NCBI GenBank assembly: GCA_023144635.1
Contig: JAGLFH010000001.1
Coordinates: 25,066-89,065, forward strand
DNA: 64,000 bases
From: Candidatus Auribacterota bacterium
GTDB taxonomy: Bacteria > Auribacterota > JAFGBW01 > JAFGJP01
Direction of reading: 5' to 3'
In this document: positions 1 through 8,108 of the stretch, in pieces
Layout of the letters: the number at the start of each line of letters is the position of its first letter
Numbering within the stretch: position 1 is the stretch's first letter
Notes under the pieces: generated by a model
The model's input: the letters and a program-made list of their open reading frames with translations, nothing else
Told to the model about the DNA's origin: nothing
Database searches by the model: none
Program-made: the position numbers and the translations under genes

Positions 1-2529
1 CAATTTTGATTTTGAAAAAAGAATTTTATTTTCACCTTCATTGCCCTTCTTTAATAAGGTACGAAACCTGTCAAAAACTTCTTCACCAACTACTGCTCCA
101 AAATCAAAATGTATTGCAAGCTCTATGCAGAGTGTATGCAGTGCATCTTGAAAACCAATAAGTGTTTCATCAGTGGTTCCTGATTTTGAACTTGCATGAA
201 GGAGTATTTTATGAGATGGTATGTGGCTTTTTTTGAATTCATTTAAAACGGATCCGATATCTGTGCCTAGTTTTTCAATGACCTTTATTTTTAAACCTTT
301 GATTCGGCCCATGGTTTCTATTTGAGCCCTGTTTCCTAGCGCTTGCCCACCGATACCAAAATGGATAAGACCAGAGAACCCTTCTTTAATACGGCTTACT
401 ATCCACTTTTGAATTTCTTTTCTCTCACTTTCAGCATTGGATCCAAAAGTGCCTTTTTTTGTGCTTCTGTATCCAAATCGATCACTTGATTCATTTTTAT
501 CTATTAATTTCACATGTTCTTTAAAAGCTTTGCTTTTCAAAAATGCCTGGTAATCTTTTAAAGAAACGAATGAATCAAAATTCTTAAATGAGAAGATGTC
601 GTAATCTTTTTTTATAACATGGGAACTATTAGGAGAGCTAATGCTGTTTTGAAATAAGAGTTCTTTTTCTATTTCTTCTATGCCTATATCTTTTATCTGA
701 GAACTTTTAAGAAAATCAATAAATTCTTCAATTACCATTATTAGTCTTTTTTGTGTAGGTCCTTCAAATTTATATGTAAATTTCGGTGATGTATTTGATG
801 CTCTCATTAGAAGAAATGAATTATCTTCAAAAACAATGCGAACGCCATCAATATCAATAATATTGCTGATCTCTTTTGAAAAAGGATTTGATATTCTCTT
901 TTCTTTTATTTCAAAAGCGGTTTTCTTAAAATCATCTATGGCGGCAAATTTCTCACTATCCTCAAAAGGAGCTTTGTCTCGTATTTCATTGGAAACAGGT
1001 TGCCATTTAAAAATATCAAAAATATCTTTTACCAGATAAGATCTTTTTTTCTTAAGTTTTAGATAAGCTTCTTTTGCTTCCACATCATTAAGGCTGTCAA
1101 TAATGCAAAGCAGATTTACGGAAGAAAAAATGCCGTCATCAATGACTATGTCAGGATAGTTGTCCGGTGCTGTTGCATAGAAAAAATGCCCGGATGTTTC
1201 TGCTGACGTATAAGTCTTTTTTAACTTTTCAAGAAGGTCTTTGTCTTTTTTAGCCGGTTTCTTTGTTTGGATGATATTGTCAATCTTTTCTATTTGTTCT
1301 TTAACAAATGTTCTATGACTTGGGTAACCGCCTGGAATGTAAAATCCGAAAAGACCCAGTTTTTTCTTTTTTGCAAAATCGGCAATCAGCTTTTCTGTAA
1401 AGCTTGGTCCTCGAACGTCAAGAGCAAGACCAACTTTTTCACCGATTTTTTCAAGGTATTGTAAAGCACTTAAGTTTTCCAGTATGAAACGGATATAATT
1501 TATCACAACTATTTTTTCAGGATAAATTACATCACCATCTTCATTAACAATACCGGAGCGGTCTCCGTCACCGTCAAAAACAACCCCAATAAACGGGATT
1601 TTACTTGTTTTATTAAGGGAACGAACAAATTCACAGGTAAATTTTACGCCATCTTCTTTCGAAGGATCTGCAGGATGGTTTGGAAAACGACCATCACTTT
1701 TGCTGAAAATTGAAAGTGTTTGCACTCCTAATGCCTTAAAAAGTTTTTCTGCACATGCTCCGACACCATTTCCGGGATCAAGGACAACAGCAAAAGATTT
1801 TTTAAATTTTCCTTTTCCGGCTTTAAGTTTCTTTTTGAAATATTTTATAAAATCGTCAATATATTCATCTACAATACCTTTTAATTCCCTTTTTTTTCCG
1901 CCATCAAGAAATCGAAGACCTGTTTTTGAAACAATACGATCATAAATATTAATCAGTTCAAAAGGACGGTTTCTTTTATTACCATAAAGAGCTGATGGAT
2001 CTCCTGATGCGTTATGAAAACCATTTTTATCCTGCCGGCTGGTTATTTTAAAGCCGTTATTAAAATAAGGATTATGTGAACCGGTTATCTGTATTGAAAT
2101 ATCATAATCTGATATCAGTATCTTACGGCTTACTGCCCCTGTGGGAACTTCTTCTTCAGTATAATCTACGTAGCAGCCCGCATCAAAGGCTCCCTCTACA
2201 AGAGCTTTTCTTAAACTTGGTGACGATAATCTGTTGTCTGCCGCAATAAAAACCTTTGGTCTGTAGTCTTTTTCTTTTTGGGATGAACTTTTTTCTATAA
2301 AATCACAACCTATCGCAAGTCCTATTAAATATGCATCTTTTGGCCTCAGATTTACTCTTGCATCCTTATAACATGCAATTGCATCTCCTCTTATATCATA
2401 TCCCTGGAAAATATTTATATCTATTTTCTCACAATCATTTAAAGCAGATTCTTTATCAATGGTATCTTTTTCTTCTTCGATAGAATTAAATGCTGACGTG
2501 TTAAGTAATTTTTCTATAGAACCCTTCAT
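1..2529 (-). CDS. Phosphohexomutase (PGM/PMM) fused to a phosphoglucose isomerase domain, partial
   Basis: The reading frame runs open from ATG at 2529 to the window edge (843 codons, stop not seen). Residues about 35-620 are an alpha-D-phosphohexomutase: GYDIRGD near the N-terminus, the phosphoserine loop TGSHNP (S151), the metal loop DGDGDR (319-324), the sugar loop GGYPSHR (about 400) and ETSGH (444-448). After a linker, residues about 690 onward look like the N-terminal SIS domain of glucose-6-phosphate isomerase: FGIGGQALGNRAQ at 724 and SSKSGTTDET at about 780-789. The fusion would couple hexose-1-P/hexose-6-P interconversion to fructose-6-P formation in one cytoplasmic protein. Start: AAAAGGAG lies 8-9 nt upstream of ATG. 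Which hexose (glucose or mannose) is used cannot be told. The mutase call is firm; the isomerase call rests on two motifs and a truncated domain. Confidence 0.85.
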   Translation of the reverse strand, partial: MKGSIEKLLNTSAFNSIEEEKDTIDKESALNDCEKIDINIFQGYDIRGDAIACYKDARVNLRPKDAYLIGLAIGCDFIEKSSSQKEKDYRPKVFIAADNRLSSPSLRKALVEGAFDAGCYVDYTEEEVPTGAVSRKILISDYDISIQITGSHNPYFNNGFKITSRQDKNGFHNASGDPSALYGNKRNRPFELINIYDRIVSKTGLRFLDGGKKRELKGIVDEYIDDFIKYFKKKLKAGKGKFKKSFAVVLDPGNGVGACAEKLFKALGVQTLSIFSKSDGRFPNHPADPSKEDGVKFTCEFVRSLNKTSKIPFIGVVFDGDGDRSGIVNEDGDVIYPEKIVVINYIRFILENLSALQYLEKIGEKVGLALDVRGPSFTEKLIADFAKKKKLGLFGFYIPGGYPSHRTFVKEQIEKIDNIIQTKKPAKKDKDLLEKLKKTYTSAETSGHFFYATAPDNYPDIVIDDGIFSSVNLLCIIDSLNDVEAKEAYLKLKKKRSYLVKDIFDIFKWQPVSNEIRDKAPFEDSEKFAAIDDFKKTAFEIKEKRISNPFSKEISNIIDIDGVRIVFEDNSFLLMRASNTSPKFTYKFEGPTQKRLIMVIEEFIDFLKSSQIKDIGIEEIEKELLFQNSISSPNSSHVIKKDYDIFSFKNFDSFVSLKDYQAFLKSKAFKEHVKLIDKNESSDRFGYRSTKKGTFGSNAESERKEIQKWIVSRIKEGFSGLIHFGIGGQALGNRAQIETMGRIKGLKIKVIEKLGTDIGSVLNEFKKSHIPSHKILLHASSKSGTTDETLIGFQDALHTLCIELAIHFDFGAVVGEEVFDRFRTLLKKGNEGENKILFSKSKL

Positions 2530-2580
2530 AAATGTTAACTCCTTTTAACTGTGAAATTATGCTAAAGATGAAGTCTTAAA

Positions 2581-3501
2581 TCAGAAAGAATCGCTTTTTT
2601 TATTGATCTGTGGAGTACTGATTACTTTTGTACCACTTTCAACAGATGACGTAAGCCAGACATTTCCGCCGATGACTGCATCTTTTCCTATGAGTGTTTT
2701 ACCGCCAAGTATGGTTGCACCCGCATAAATAGTGACATTATTTTCAATGGTAGGATGTCTCTTTGCCCCTTTGATAATGTTTCCCCGTTCATCTTTAGGA
2801 AAGCTAAGGGCTCCAAGAGTTACACCCTGATATATTTTTACGTTATCACCTATTATTGTCGTTTCACCTATAACAATACCGGTTCCGTGATCAGTAAAAA
2901 AATTTTTACCAATTTGGGCTCCGGGGTGTATATCAATACCGGTTTTTGCATGAGCATTTTCAGACATTATTCTAGGTATTAATGGTACATTTTGTACATA
3001 TAGCTCATGAGCTATCCTGTGTGTAGTAATAGCAAAAAGTCCTGGATAGCTTACAATTATTTCTTCAAATGATTTTGCAGCCGGATCTCCGTCAAACGCA
3101 GCTTCAACATCACCTTTTAAAAGCTCACGAACAAAGGGGAGTTTCAATAAGAACTCTTTTACTGTTTCCGGTGCTTTTTGATTGCAGTTACATGTGTTGC
3201 ATTCTTTATCAGAACACCAGTAGCAAAATGCATGTTCTACTTCTTCTGTTAAGCGAATATTAATGTTATTAAGGAGATCGCCTACATAATACTGTATGGT
3301 TTCTTTTTCCAGTTCTCTTTTACCAAAAAAACCCGGAAAAAGTATTTTGAAAAGATCATCCAGTATTTCAATTATTATTTTTTTTGAAGGAAGTTTACGA
3401 AGCTTGCTTCTGCTGAATATGCCGTCATCTTTATATGAACTGCAGACATCAGTTACAAGATCAGTCATCCAGTTTTCATGTTTTGATGCATTCTCTTTCA
3501 T
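2581..3501 (-). CDS. cysE: Serine O-acetyltransferase
   Basis: Transfers acetyl from acetyl-CoA to L-serine, the first step of cysteine synthesis, in the cytoplasm. The C-terminal half is a left-handed beta-helix of hexapeptide repeats with the family signature IDIHPGAQIGKNFFTDHGTG followed by VIGETTIIGDNVKIYQGVTLGA. The N-terminal half (residues 1-170) is long and helical and has a Cys cluster (CYWCSDKECNTCNC, about 93-106) that is not part of the catalytic fold; it resembles the longer bacterial SAT type rather than the short Firmicutes type. ATG is preceded by GGAGG at 7 nt. It lies 51 nt upstream of the phosphohexomutase gene on the same strand, so the two may be co-transcribed. Confidence 0.88.
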   Translation of the reverse strand: MKENASKHENWMTDLVTDVCSSYKDDGIFSRSKLRKLPSKKIIIEILDDLFKILFPGFFGKRELEKETIQYYVGDLLNNINIRLTEEVEHAFCYWCSDKECNTCNCNQKAPETVKEFLLKLPFVRELLKGDVEAAFDGDPAAKSFEEIIVSYPGLFAITTHRIAHELYVQNVPLIPRIMSENAHAKTGIDIHPGAQIGKNFFTDHGTGIVIGETTIIGDNVKIYQGVTLGALSFPKDERGNIIKGAKRHPTIENNVTIYAGATILGGKTLIGKDAVIGGNVWLTSSVESGTKVISTPQINKKSDSF

Positions 3502-3743
3502 TCGTATCCTCCGGCTTCGCTTTAAAGAATATATATATTAAACTATATTACTATAAATTCAAGGCTAAAAAGTAGTAAGTAGTAAGAACTAAGATTCGTT
3601 GAGCGCTAAAGCACAATGATTTTGAAAAGATAGTATGAGAAACAGTTTATATATTGGACAAGATATAGATAATAATCTATTTCTAATAAACTTAAGAAGT
3701 CTTTGTAGTGAGTCCGAATATTTCTGCGAGATATTTTCTAATT

Positions 3744-4139
3744 TTATCTCTTTGAAAACTGGAATCTGGCGCGGGCTCCGCGCTGTCCATATTTTTTGCG
3801 CTCTTTTTTACGCGAATCACGAGTTAAAAGTCCGGATTTTTTAAGAGTTGCTCTTGAAGATGTACTTGATTTTAGGATTGCTCTTGATATTCCAAGACGA
3901 AGAGCTCCGGCTTGTCCTGTAATTCCTCCACCGGTGATCCTAGCTATAATATCAAAGTTTTTTATTGAATCTGTAAGCTCTATAGGCTGCATAATATCTT
4001 TAATGAGAGCTTTACTCGGGAAGTAATCCTTTAGCTCTTTATCGTTTACTTTAAAACTGCCTTTTCCCAGAACAAGCCTTACTCTGGCAACTGCACATTT
4101 TCTTCTACCGACAGCTATGTATTCTGTTACTTGAGACAC
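3744..4139 (-). CDS. rpsI: 30S ribosomal protein uS9
   Basis: A 131-residue uS9 of usual length: YIAVGRRKCAVARV near the start, GGGITGQAGALRLGISRA in the middle and the basic C-terminal tail ending FQFSKR, which reaches the ribosomal P site in known structures. The start codon is GTG (4139), with AAGGAG about 8 nt upstream. It follows rplM by 12 nt, the conserved rplM-rpsI order seen in most bacteria, so the pair is almost certainly one operon. Confidence 0.97.
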   Translation of the reverse strand: MSQVTEYIAVGRRKCAVARVRLVLGKGSFKVNDKELKDYFPSKALIKDIMQPIELTDSIKNFDIIARITGGGITGQAGALRLGISRAILKSSTSSRATLKKSGLLTRDSRKKERKKYGQRGARARFQFSKR

Positions 4140-4151
4140 TTTTATTTCTCC

Positions 4152-4580
4152 TTATAAAGTTACTGTTTGCGGTTTCTGAGCTTTGTGAGGATGTGAGGTT
4201 CCTCTAAATATCTTTAATCTTTTTAACCTATTTGAAGCTAGTTTATTTCTAGGAAGCATACCTTTTACTGCCTCAAAAAGCAGGTACTCAGGCTTTTTTT
4301 CTTTAAGTTCCTTGAAGTTCCATTTTTTTAAACCGCCCATATATCCTGAATGTTTATAATACATCTTATTAGTTTCTTTTTTTCCGCTGATGGCAATGTC
4401 GCTTATATTTGTAACAAGTATAAAGTCGCCGCTATCTACATGAGGAGTATATTCCGGCTTATCTTTACCCATAAGCCTTATAGCTATTTTTTCAGCAAGT
4501 ATTCCTATATTTACCCCTGTTGCATCATAATGATACCAGGAACGAACCACATCTTCTTTTTTTAAAATAAAAGTTTTCAT
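4152..4580 (-). CDS. rplM: 50S ribosomal protein uL13
   Basis: uL13 of normal length (142 residues from this start): KEDVVRSWYHYDATG, LAEKIAIRLMGKDKPEYTP and the KMYYKHSGYMGGLK core are typical. I chose ATG at 4580 because AGGTG lies about 6 nt upstream; a GTG at 4589 is in frame but would overlap that ribosome binding site. First gene of the rplM-rpsI pair. A 23S rRNA binding protein of the large subunit. Confidence 0.96.
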   Translation of the reverse strand: MKTFILKKEDVVRSWYHYDATGVNIGILAEKIAIRLMGKDKPEYTPHVDSGDFILVTNISDIAISGKKETNKMYYKHSGYMGGLKKWNFKELKEKKPEYLLFEAVKGMLPRNKLASNRLKRLKIFRGTSHPHKAQKPQTVTL

Positions 4581-4650
4581 ATTTTGCACCTAAGTTTGAT
4601 TTAAAGTGAAAAAAGTTACCATAAGGTAAACGTGATGTCAATATTTAATT

Positions 4651-5103
4651 TTAACTTTTTTCAATTAATTCTATGTTATGTTTATTTAAAACCGCTGCGC
4701 AAACTCCGGATCCTTTAATGACAGTTCCAAAGCAGCTTACTGATGTTACTCCGCAAGAGGGGCTTCTGGACTTTAAAAATGCTTTTGAAATGTTTAGCTC
4801 TTTAATCATTTTCAAACACTCATTGGCTCCTTTTATGAAAAAATCAGTAACATCCTCTCCGTCTTCACTATATACCCGGGCTTTTTTTTCTAACACATCT
4901 TGTCCTGTAGCCGGCATCATAGTTTCAATATTCCTGATGCATGATTTTTTTCTTGGTGTGGACATTCCTCCAGAAACTTCCGGACAAAAAGGGACACAAT
5001 CATATTGTTTGATAAGATTATCAATTTCGGGATTTTTACAATTGAGTCCGTCGTAACGGCAATTAACACCAAGAATGCAGGCTGAAATAAGAACTTTTTC
5101 CAT
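4651..5103 (-). CDS. DUF523 family protein
   Basis: A complete 150-residue DUF523 (YbbK-type) protein. It has the N-terminal ISACILGVNCRYDG motif, CPEVSGGMSTPR and the SPSCGV Cys motif (about residue 113-118), plus further conserved Cys residues. The family has no firmly established reaction; the conserved cysteines suggest a metal or thiol role. It sits 9 nt downstream of rpsU and 70 nt upstream of rplM on the same strand, so it is probably co-transcribed with ribosomal genes. Confidence 0.85.
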   Translation of the reverse strand: MEKVLISACILGVNCRYDGLNCKNPEIDNLIKQYDCVPFCPEVSGGMSTPRKKSCIRNIETMMPATGQDVLEKKARVYSEDGEDVTDFFIKGANECLKMIKELNISKAFLKSRSPSCGVTSVSCFGTVIKGSGVCAAVLNKHNIELIEKS

Positions 5104-5112
5104 GTTAAAAAA

Positions 5113-5280
5113 CTATCTGCTTCTTCTATTTTCTTTTCTTCTTCGTCTTATTTGACTAGGCTTTTCATAATGTCTGTGTTTTTTGATCTGTTTCATTATG
5201 CCCTCTTTATCCATTTTTTTCTTAAGTCTGCGAAGAGCTTTATCAACAGATTCATTTTTTTTTACAATAACTTCTGTCAC
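5113..5280 (-). CDS. rpsU: 30S ribosomal protein bS21
   Basis: A 55-residue bS21. It begins TEVIVKKNESVDKALRRLKK and ends in a run of Arg/Lys (QIRRRRKENRRSR). The start codon is GTG at 5280 with AGGTG about 8 nt upstream; the stop is TAG at 5113-5115. The length is at the short end for the family. bS21 helps translation initiation on the small subunit. It is followed after 9 nt by the DUF523 gene. Confidence 0.93.
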   Translation of the reverse strand: MTEVIVKKNESVDKALRRLKKKMDKEGIMKQIKKHRHYEKPSQIRRRRKENRRSR

Positions 5281-5381
5281 TTCTTAATCACCTCTTTTTC
5301 TATATATTTTTTCCACTTTTGGGAAAATGAATTTTAGTTTTTTTTAAGAGTATTGTCAATACTAAAAGAAAATTATGCGGG

Positions 5382-6431
5382 CTAAAGCTTTTTTTCGTAG
5401 TGAGTTCTCAATTTTTGATATGACAATATTTCTTTTTTTACACCGTTTAAAATAAAAAAAGAAGAAGTTTTGTCAGGGAAAATATTAATATCAAGTTCCC
5501 TAAATGCTTTTTTTAGTGAATGCAGGTTTTTGTTTTTATTACCTCTATAATAATTTTCTTCCTTTGACGGGCAGTGTATTTCTAAAAGCCTCACATCTTT
5601 ATCAAGTATCAGTTTGAGAAGATCAAATCGTATTTTCTCTTCACAAAGCCTACGAAAAGAAGGGTGATAAGGACCTGCTATTATCTGTTCACTTTCTTTT
5701 ACAGGATGTATGCCAGCACGTATAACAGGTATTTTTTCAGATTCGAAAAGGACTATAAGCTTTTTTACACTGTCCACCGCATCGCGCAATGATTGAGGTT
5801 GAAAAGAACCGCTTTCATAAAGACCAGCAAGTTTTGTGTTAGGAAAAACGATTGTCGGATATATCCGTACAAATGCAGGAGCAAGCCGAACAGTTTCAAT
5901 GGCTGTTTGATATGATGTCTGGATGTTATCAAAGGGAAGACCGGTCATTAATTGAATTCCTGCACTTGGTATGTTCTTTTTAAGAAGTTCAAAAGATTCT
6001 TTTGCTTTACGTGCATCATATCCCCGATTTGAAGAGTCAAGTACCTTATCGTTAAAAGATTGTATTCCCAGCTCGACAGTAGTTATTTTATAATTTTTCA
6101 GGAAATTTATAATATTGACATCAACCATAAGAGGGTGAGTAGATAAACGTATTCCTTTTATCCTTTTATCTTTTTTTAAGCAAATTGTTGCCTGATCCAG
6201 CATTTTTTTTTGTATTTGTATATCAAGTCCGGTAAAAGTACCTCCGAAAAAAGCGATTTCGATTGATGAGACAGATTCTGAATATGTTGAAAGATGTTCG
6301 TTAACGATTTTTTCAATATTTATACTATTAATGTTAAAATTGGTTCCTGTCTGCATATTTTGATTACAAAATATGCATCTTAAAGGACATCCAATATGTG
6401 ATATGAAAATAGGAATATTTCTGTGTTTCAT
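5382..6431 (-). CDS. Radical SAM protein, Elp3-like family
   Basis: The 349-residue protein starts with the radical SAM cluster motif CPLRCIFCNQ (C15, C19, C22), followed by FFGGTFTGL, RLSTHPL, TTVELGIQSFND and LMTGLPFD. These match the Elp3-type radical SAM subgroup of Firmicutes and other anaerobes. It lacks the acetyltransferase domain of true Elp3. The substrate is unknown; a tRNA or metabolite role has been proposed for relatives. It is upstream of rpsU on the same strand with a 101-nt gap. Confidence 0.8.
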   Translation of the reverse strand: MKHRNIPIFISHIGCPLRCIFCNQNMQTGTNFNINSINIEKIVNEHLSTYSESVSSIEIAFFGGTFTGLDIQIQKKMLDQATICLKKDKRIKGIRLSTHPLMVDVNIINFLKNYKITTVELGIQSFNDKVLDSSNRGYDARKAKESFELLKKNIPSAGIQLMTGLPFDNIQTSYQTAIETVRLAPAFVRIYPTIVFPNTKLAGLYESGSFQPQSLRDAVDSVKKLIVLFESEKIPVIRAGIHPVKESEQIIAGPYHPSFRRLCEEKIRFDLLKLILDKDVRLLEIHCPSKEENYYRGNKNKNLHSLKKAFRELDINIFPDKTSSFFILNGVKKEILSYQKLRTHYEKKL

Positions 6432-6594
6432 AAAAGACTCTTTTTAAAGGGTCATACTTGTATAACTAATTGCATTACTGCATATAAAGGATTTTAATAC
6501 CAAATAGCAGTAATTATAATTTTTTTTATAGAAGAGACAAGTTAATCTTTTAAATTTTTAAATGTATATATAAAAAACTTTATTTTTTCCGTTG

Positions 6595-6614
6595 TCATGT
6601 ATATAAATACATGA
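6595..6614. promoter_or_regulatory. Short inverted repeat in the 6432-6748 gap
   Basis: TCATGTAT-ATAA-ATACATGA is an 8-bp inverted repeat with a 4-nt centre. It lies in the 317-nt divergent gap between the radical SAM gene (minus) and the 6749 gene (plus). It may be an operator or a weak hairpin. I see nothing else in this gap. Confidence 0.25.
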
Positions 6615-6748
6615 TAAAGCTATTTCTATAACAACAACCCTTATAGGTGTTTTTACGATTTATCCTTTTAAAGTAATGAAAAAAAGGGTACATTAAATAC
6701 GTATAGAACTTGAACAAAATGCGGTAAAACAACTTAAAAAGTGCAAAT

Positions 6749-7660
6749 ATGAGTTCAAAAGCAATTATTATTTTCCCTTACGGAGGGTACGAGAACAATA
6801 AGAAGTGTGAATGGTACTTTTGGTGGACTGTTGACAGATGTAAAGGTATTGATCCAAAACCGGTTGTAGTACTATCACGTGATACTGTAATTCGAGGCGA
6901 GGCAGTTTCTTTTTTAAAAGACGAACGCTACAAAGCACTGGAAGTGATTCAAACATGGTCTGTTGATACATGTCAGACATGGTTAGCAGGCTGGGGGCAT
7001 GTTCTTGATAACTATCCAGAAGCAGATAGGATAATACAAATTCCCGGTGATATTGATTATGTGCATGAAGATGTAGATTTTTATGATAATTTAAAGGATT
7101 TCATAAAAACTACAAGTTCAGATATTGCTATAGGGGACTTTAAAACCGGAGACCAATACAGCGCAAAAAGTCTTGTCGATACATATGGTACTTATTCTCT
7201 TCTTGCAAACTGGTTTCCTGAAATATCAAAAAATATACGTTCTTTGCCTCTTAATAGGCCGAGATCGGAATTTTTAAACATTAAATCATCTGTTCTTCGT
7301 GATCTTTTAATTAACAATAGAAATTTTGCTTATGAGCAGACACTAAACTTTCTTATTAAATCCTGGAATTATTCTGATGACCATTGGAAGTACAATTTAT
7401 CTGTTTTTCCATTAGGTACTCTTTCTGATAATAAGTCGTTTAGGGACTATAGAGGATGCATAGACCAGATAGAAAGAATAGAAAGAATGCTTTCATTGTT
7501 ATGGCGTGAGATAAAAGAGCCGAAAAAGAAGGAATTAAGCGATGAAGCTTTTGAAGGGCAATATACCATTTTCAGCGATGAATATGACAAACTCCGCACA
7601 AAATCAAAAGGTATAATGGAAACTGCCAGAACTACGGTTAGAGCACTCCTCGGCGTCTAA
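6749..7660 (+). CDS. Unassigned protein, possibly a GT-A type glycosyltransferase
   Basis: A 303-residue soluble protein with no signal peptide. I do not recognise the family with certainty. An N-terminal beta strand (AIIIFPYGGYENN), a central IIQIPGDIDYV segment that could play the part of a metal-binding DxD motif, and a later RPRSEFLNIK...YEQTLNFLIKSW region recall the shape of small GT-A nucleotide-sugar transferases such as mannosylglycerate synthase-like proteins. That link is inference from motif shape only. The gene stands alone, immediately followed by a structured repeat, with a GT39 glycosyltransferase on the other strand beyond it. The start ATG has no strong ribosome binding site. 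Confidence 0.5.
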   Translation: MSSKAIIIFPYGGYENNKKCEWYFWWTVDRCKGIDPKPVVVLSRDTVIRGEAVSFLKDERYKALEVIQTWSVDTCQTWLAGWGHVLDNYPEADRIIQIPGDIDYVHEDVDFYDNLKDFIKTTSSDIAIGDFKTGDQYSAKSLVDTYGTYSLLANWFPEISKNIRSLPLNRPRSEFLNIKSSVLRDLLINNRNFAYEQTLNFLIKSWNYSDDHWKYNLSVFPLGTLSDNKSFRDYRGCIDQIERIERMLSLLWREIKEPKKKELSDEAFEGQYTIFSDEYDKLRTKSKGIMETARTTVRALLGV

Positions 7661-7661
7661 T

Positions 7662-7839
7662 CTTTCTGGCGAATTAGAAAGCTACTTTCACTTCGTTAAG
7701 CATCAAATCGGATTCCTTGGTGTATGAAAAAATACACCTTCGTCATCCTCTTTCGCTTGCCTCGTGCTAGCAGTTTTCTAATTCGCCAGAAAGGTTCAAT
7801 TTAAAGAGATACTGTAGTTTTGATCCTTGCCTCTACAGT
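7662..7839. repeat. Structured repeat element, copy 1
   Basis: It starts 1 nt after the stop codon of the upstream gene. A perfect 19-bp inverted repeat (CTTTCTGGCGAATTAGAAA at 7662-7680, its complement at 7775-7793) encloses a segment with its own GTGTAT-ATACAC hairpin. An ACTGTAG/CTACAGT hairpin follows at 7811-7839. The 7684-7839 part is repeated almost exactly at 7884-8042, and its central part again near 9910-10015. No protein is encoded. It behaves like a small dispersed palindromic element and may terminate transcription of the 6749 gene. Confidence 0.7.
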
Positions 7840-7883
7840 ATTTTTGATTTGTGAATTATACGGGCTAATAAGTATGATAAAAG

Positions 7884-8042
7884 CACTTTCACTTCGTTAA
7901 GTAATAAATCGGATTCCTTGGTGTATGAAAAAATACACCTTCGTCGTTCTCTTATCGCTTGCCTCGTGCTAGCAGTTTTCTAATTCGCCAGAAAGATTCA
8001 ATTTAAAGAGATACTGTAGTTTTGATGCCTTGCATCTACAGT
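7884..8042. repeat. Structured repeat element, copy 2
   Basis: Direct repeat of 7684-7839, about 200 nt downstream, with a few substitutions. The internal hairpin GGTGTAT-gaaaaa-ATACACC, the GCTAGCAG segment and the ACTGTAG...CTACAGT hairpin are all kept, but the left 19-nt arm found in copy 1 is missing. It fills most of the gene-free gap 7661-8108. Confidence 0.7.
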
Positions 8043-8108
8043 GCTCTTGATTTTTGAATTATTAAAAAATAGTACAAAAAAAGAAAACCGGCGTGGAGTA
8101 GGGGGATT

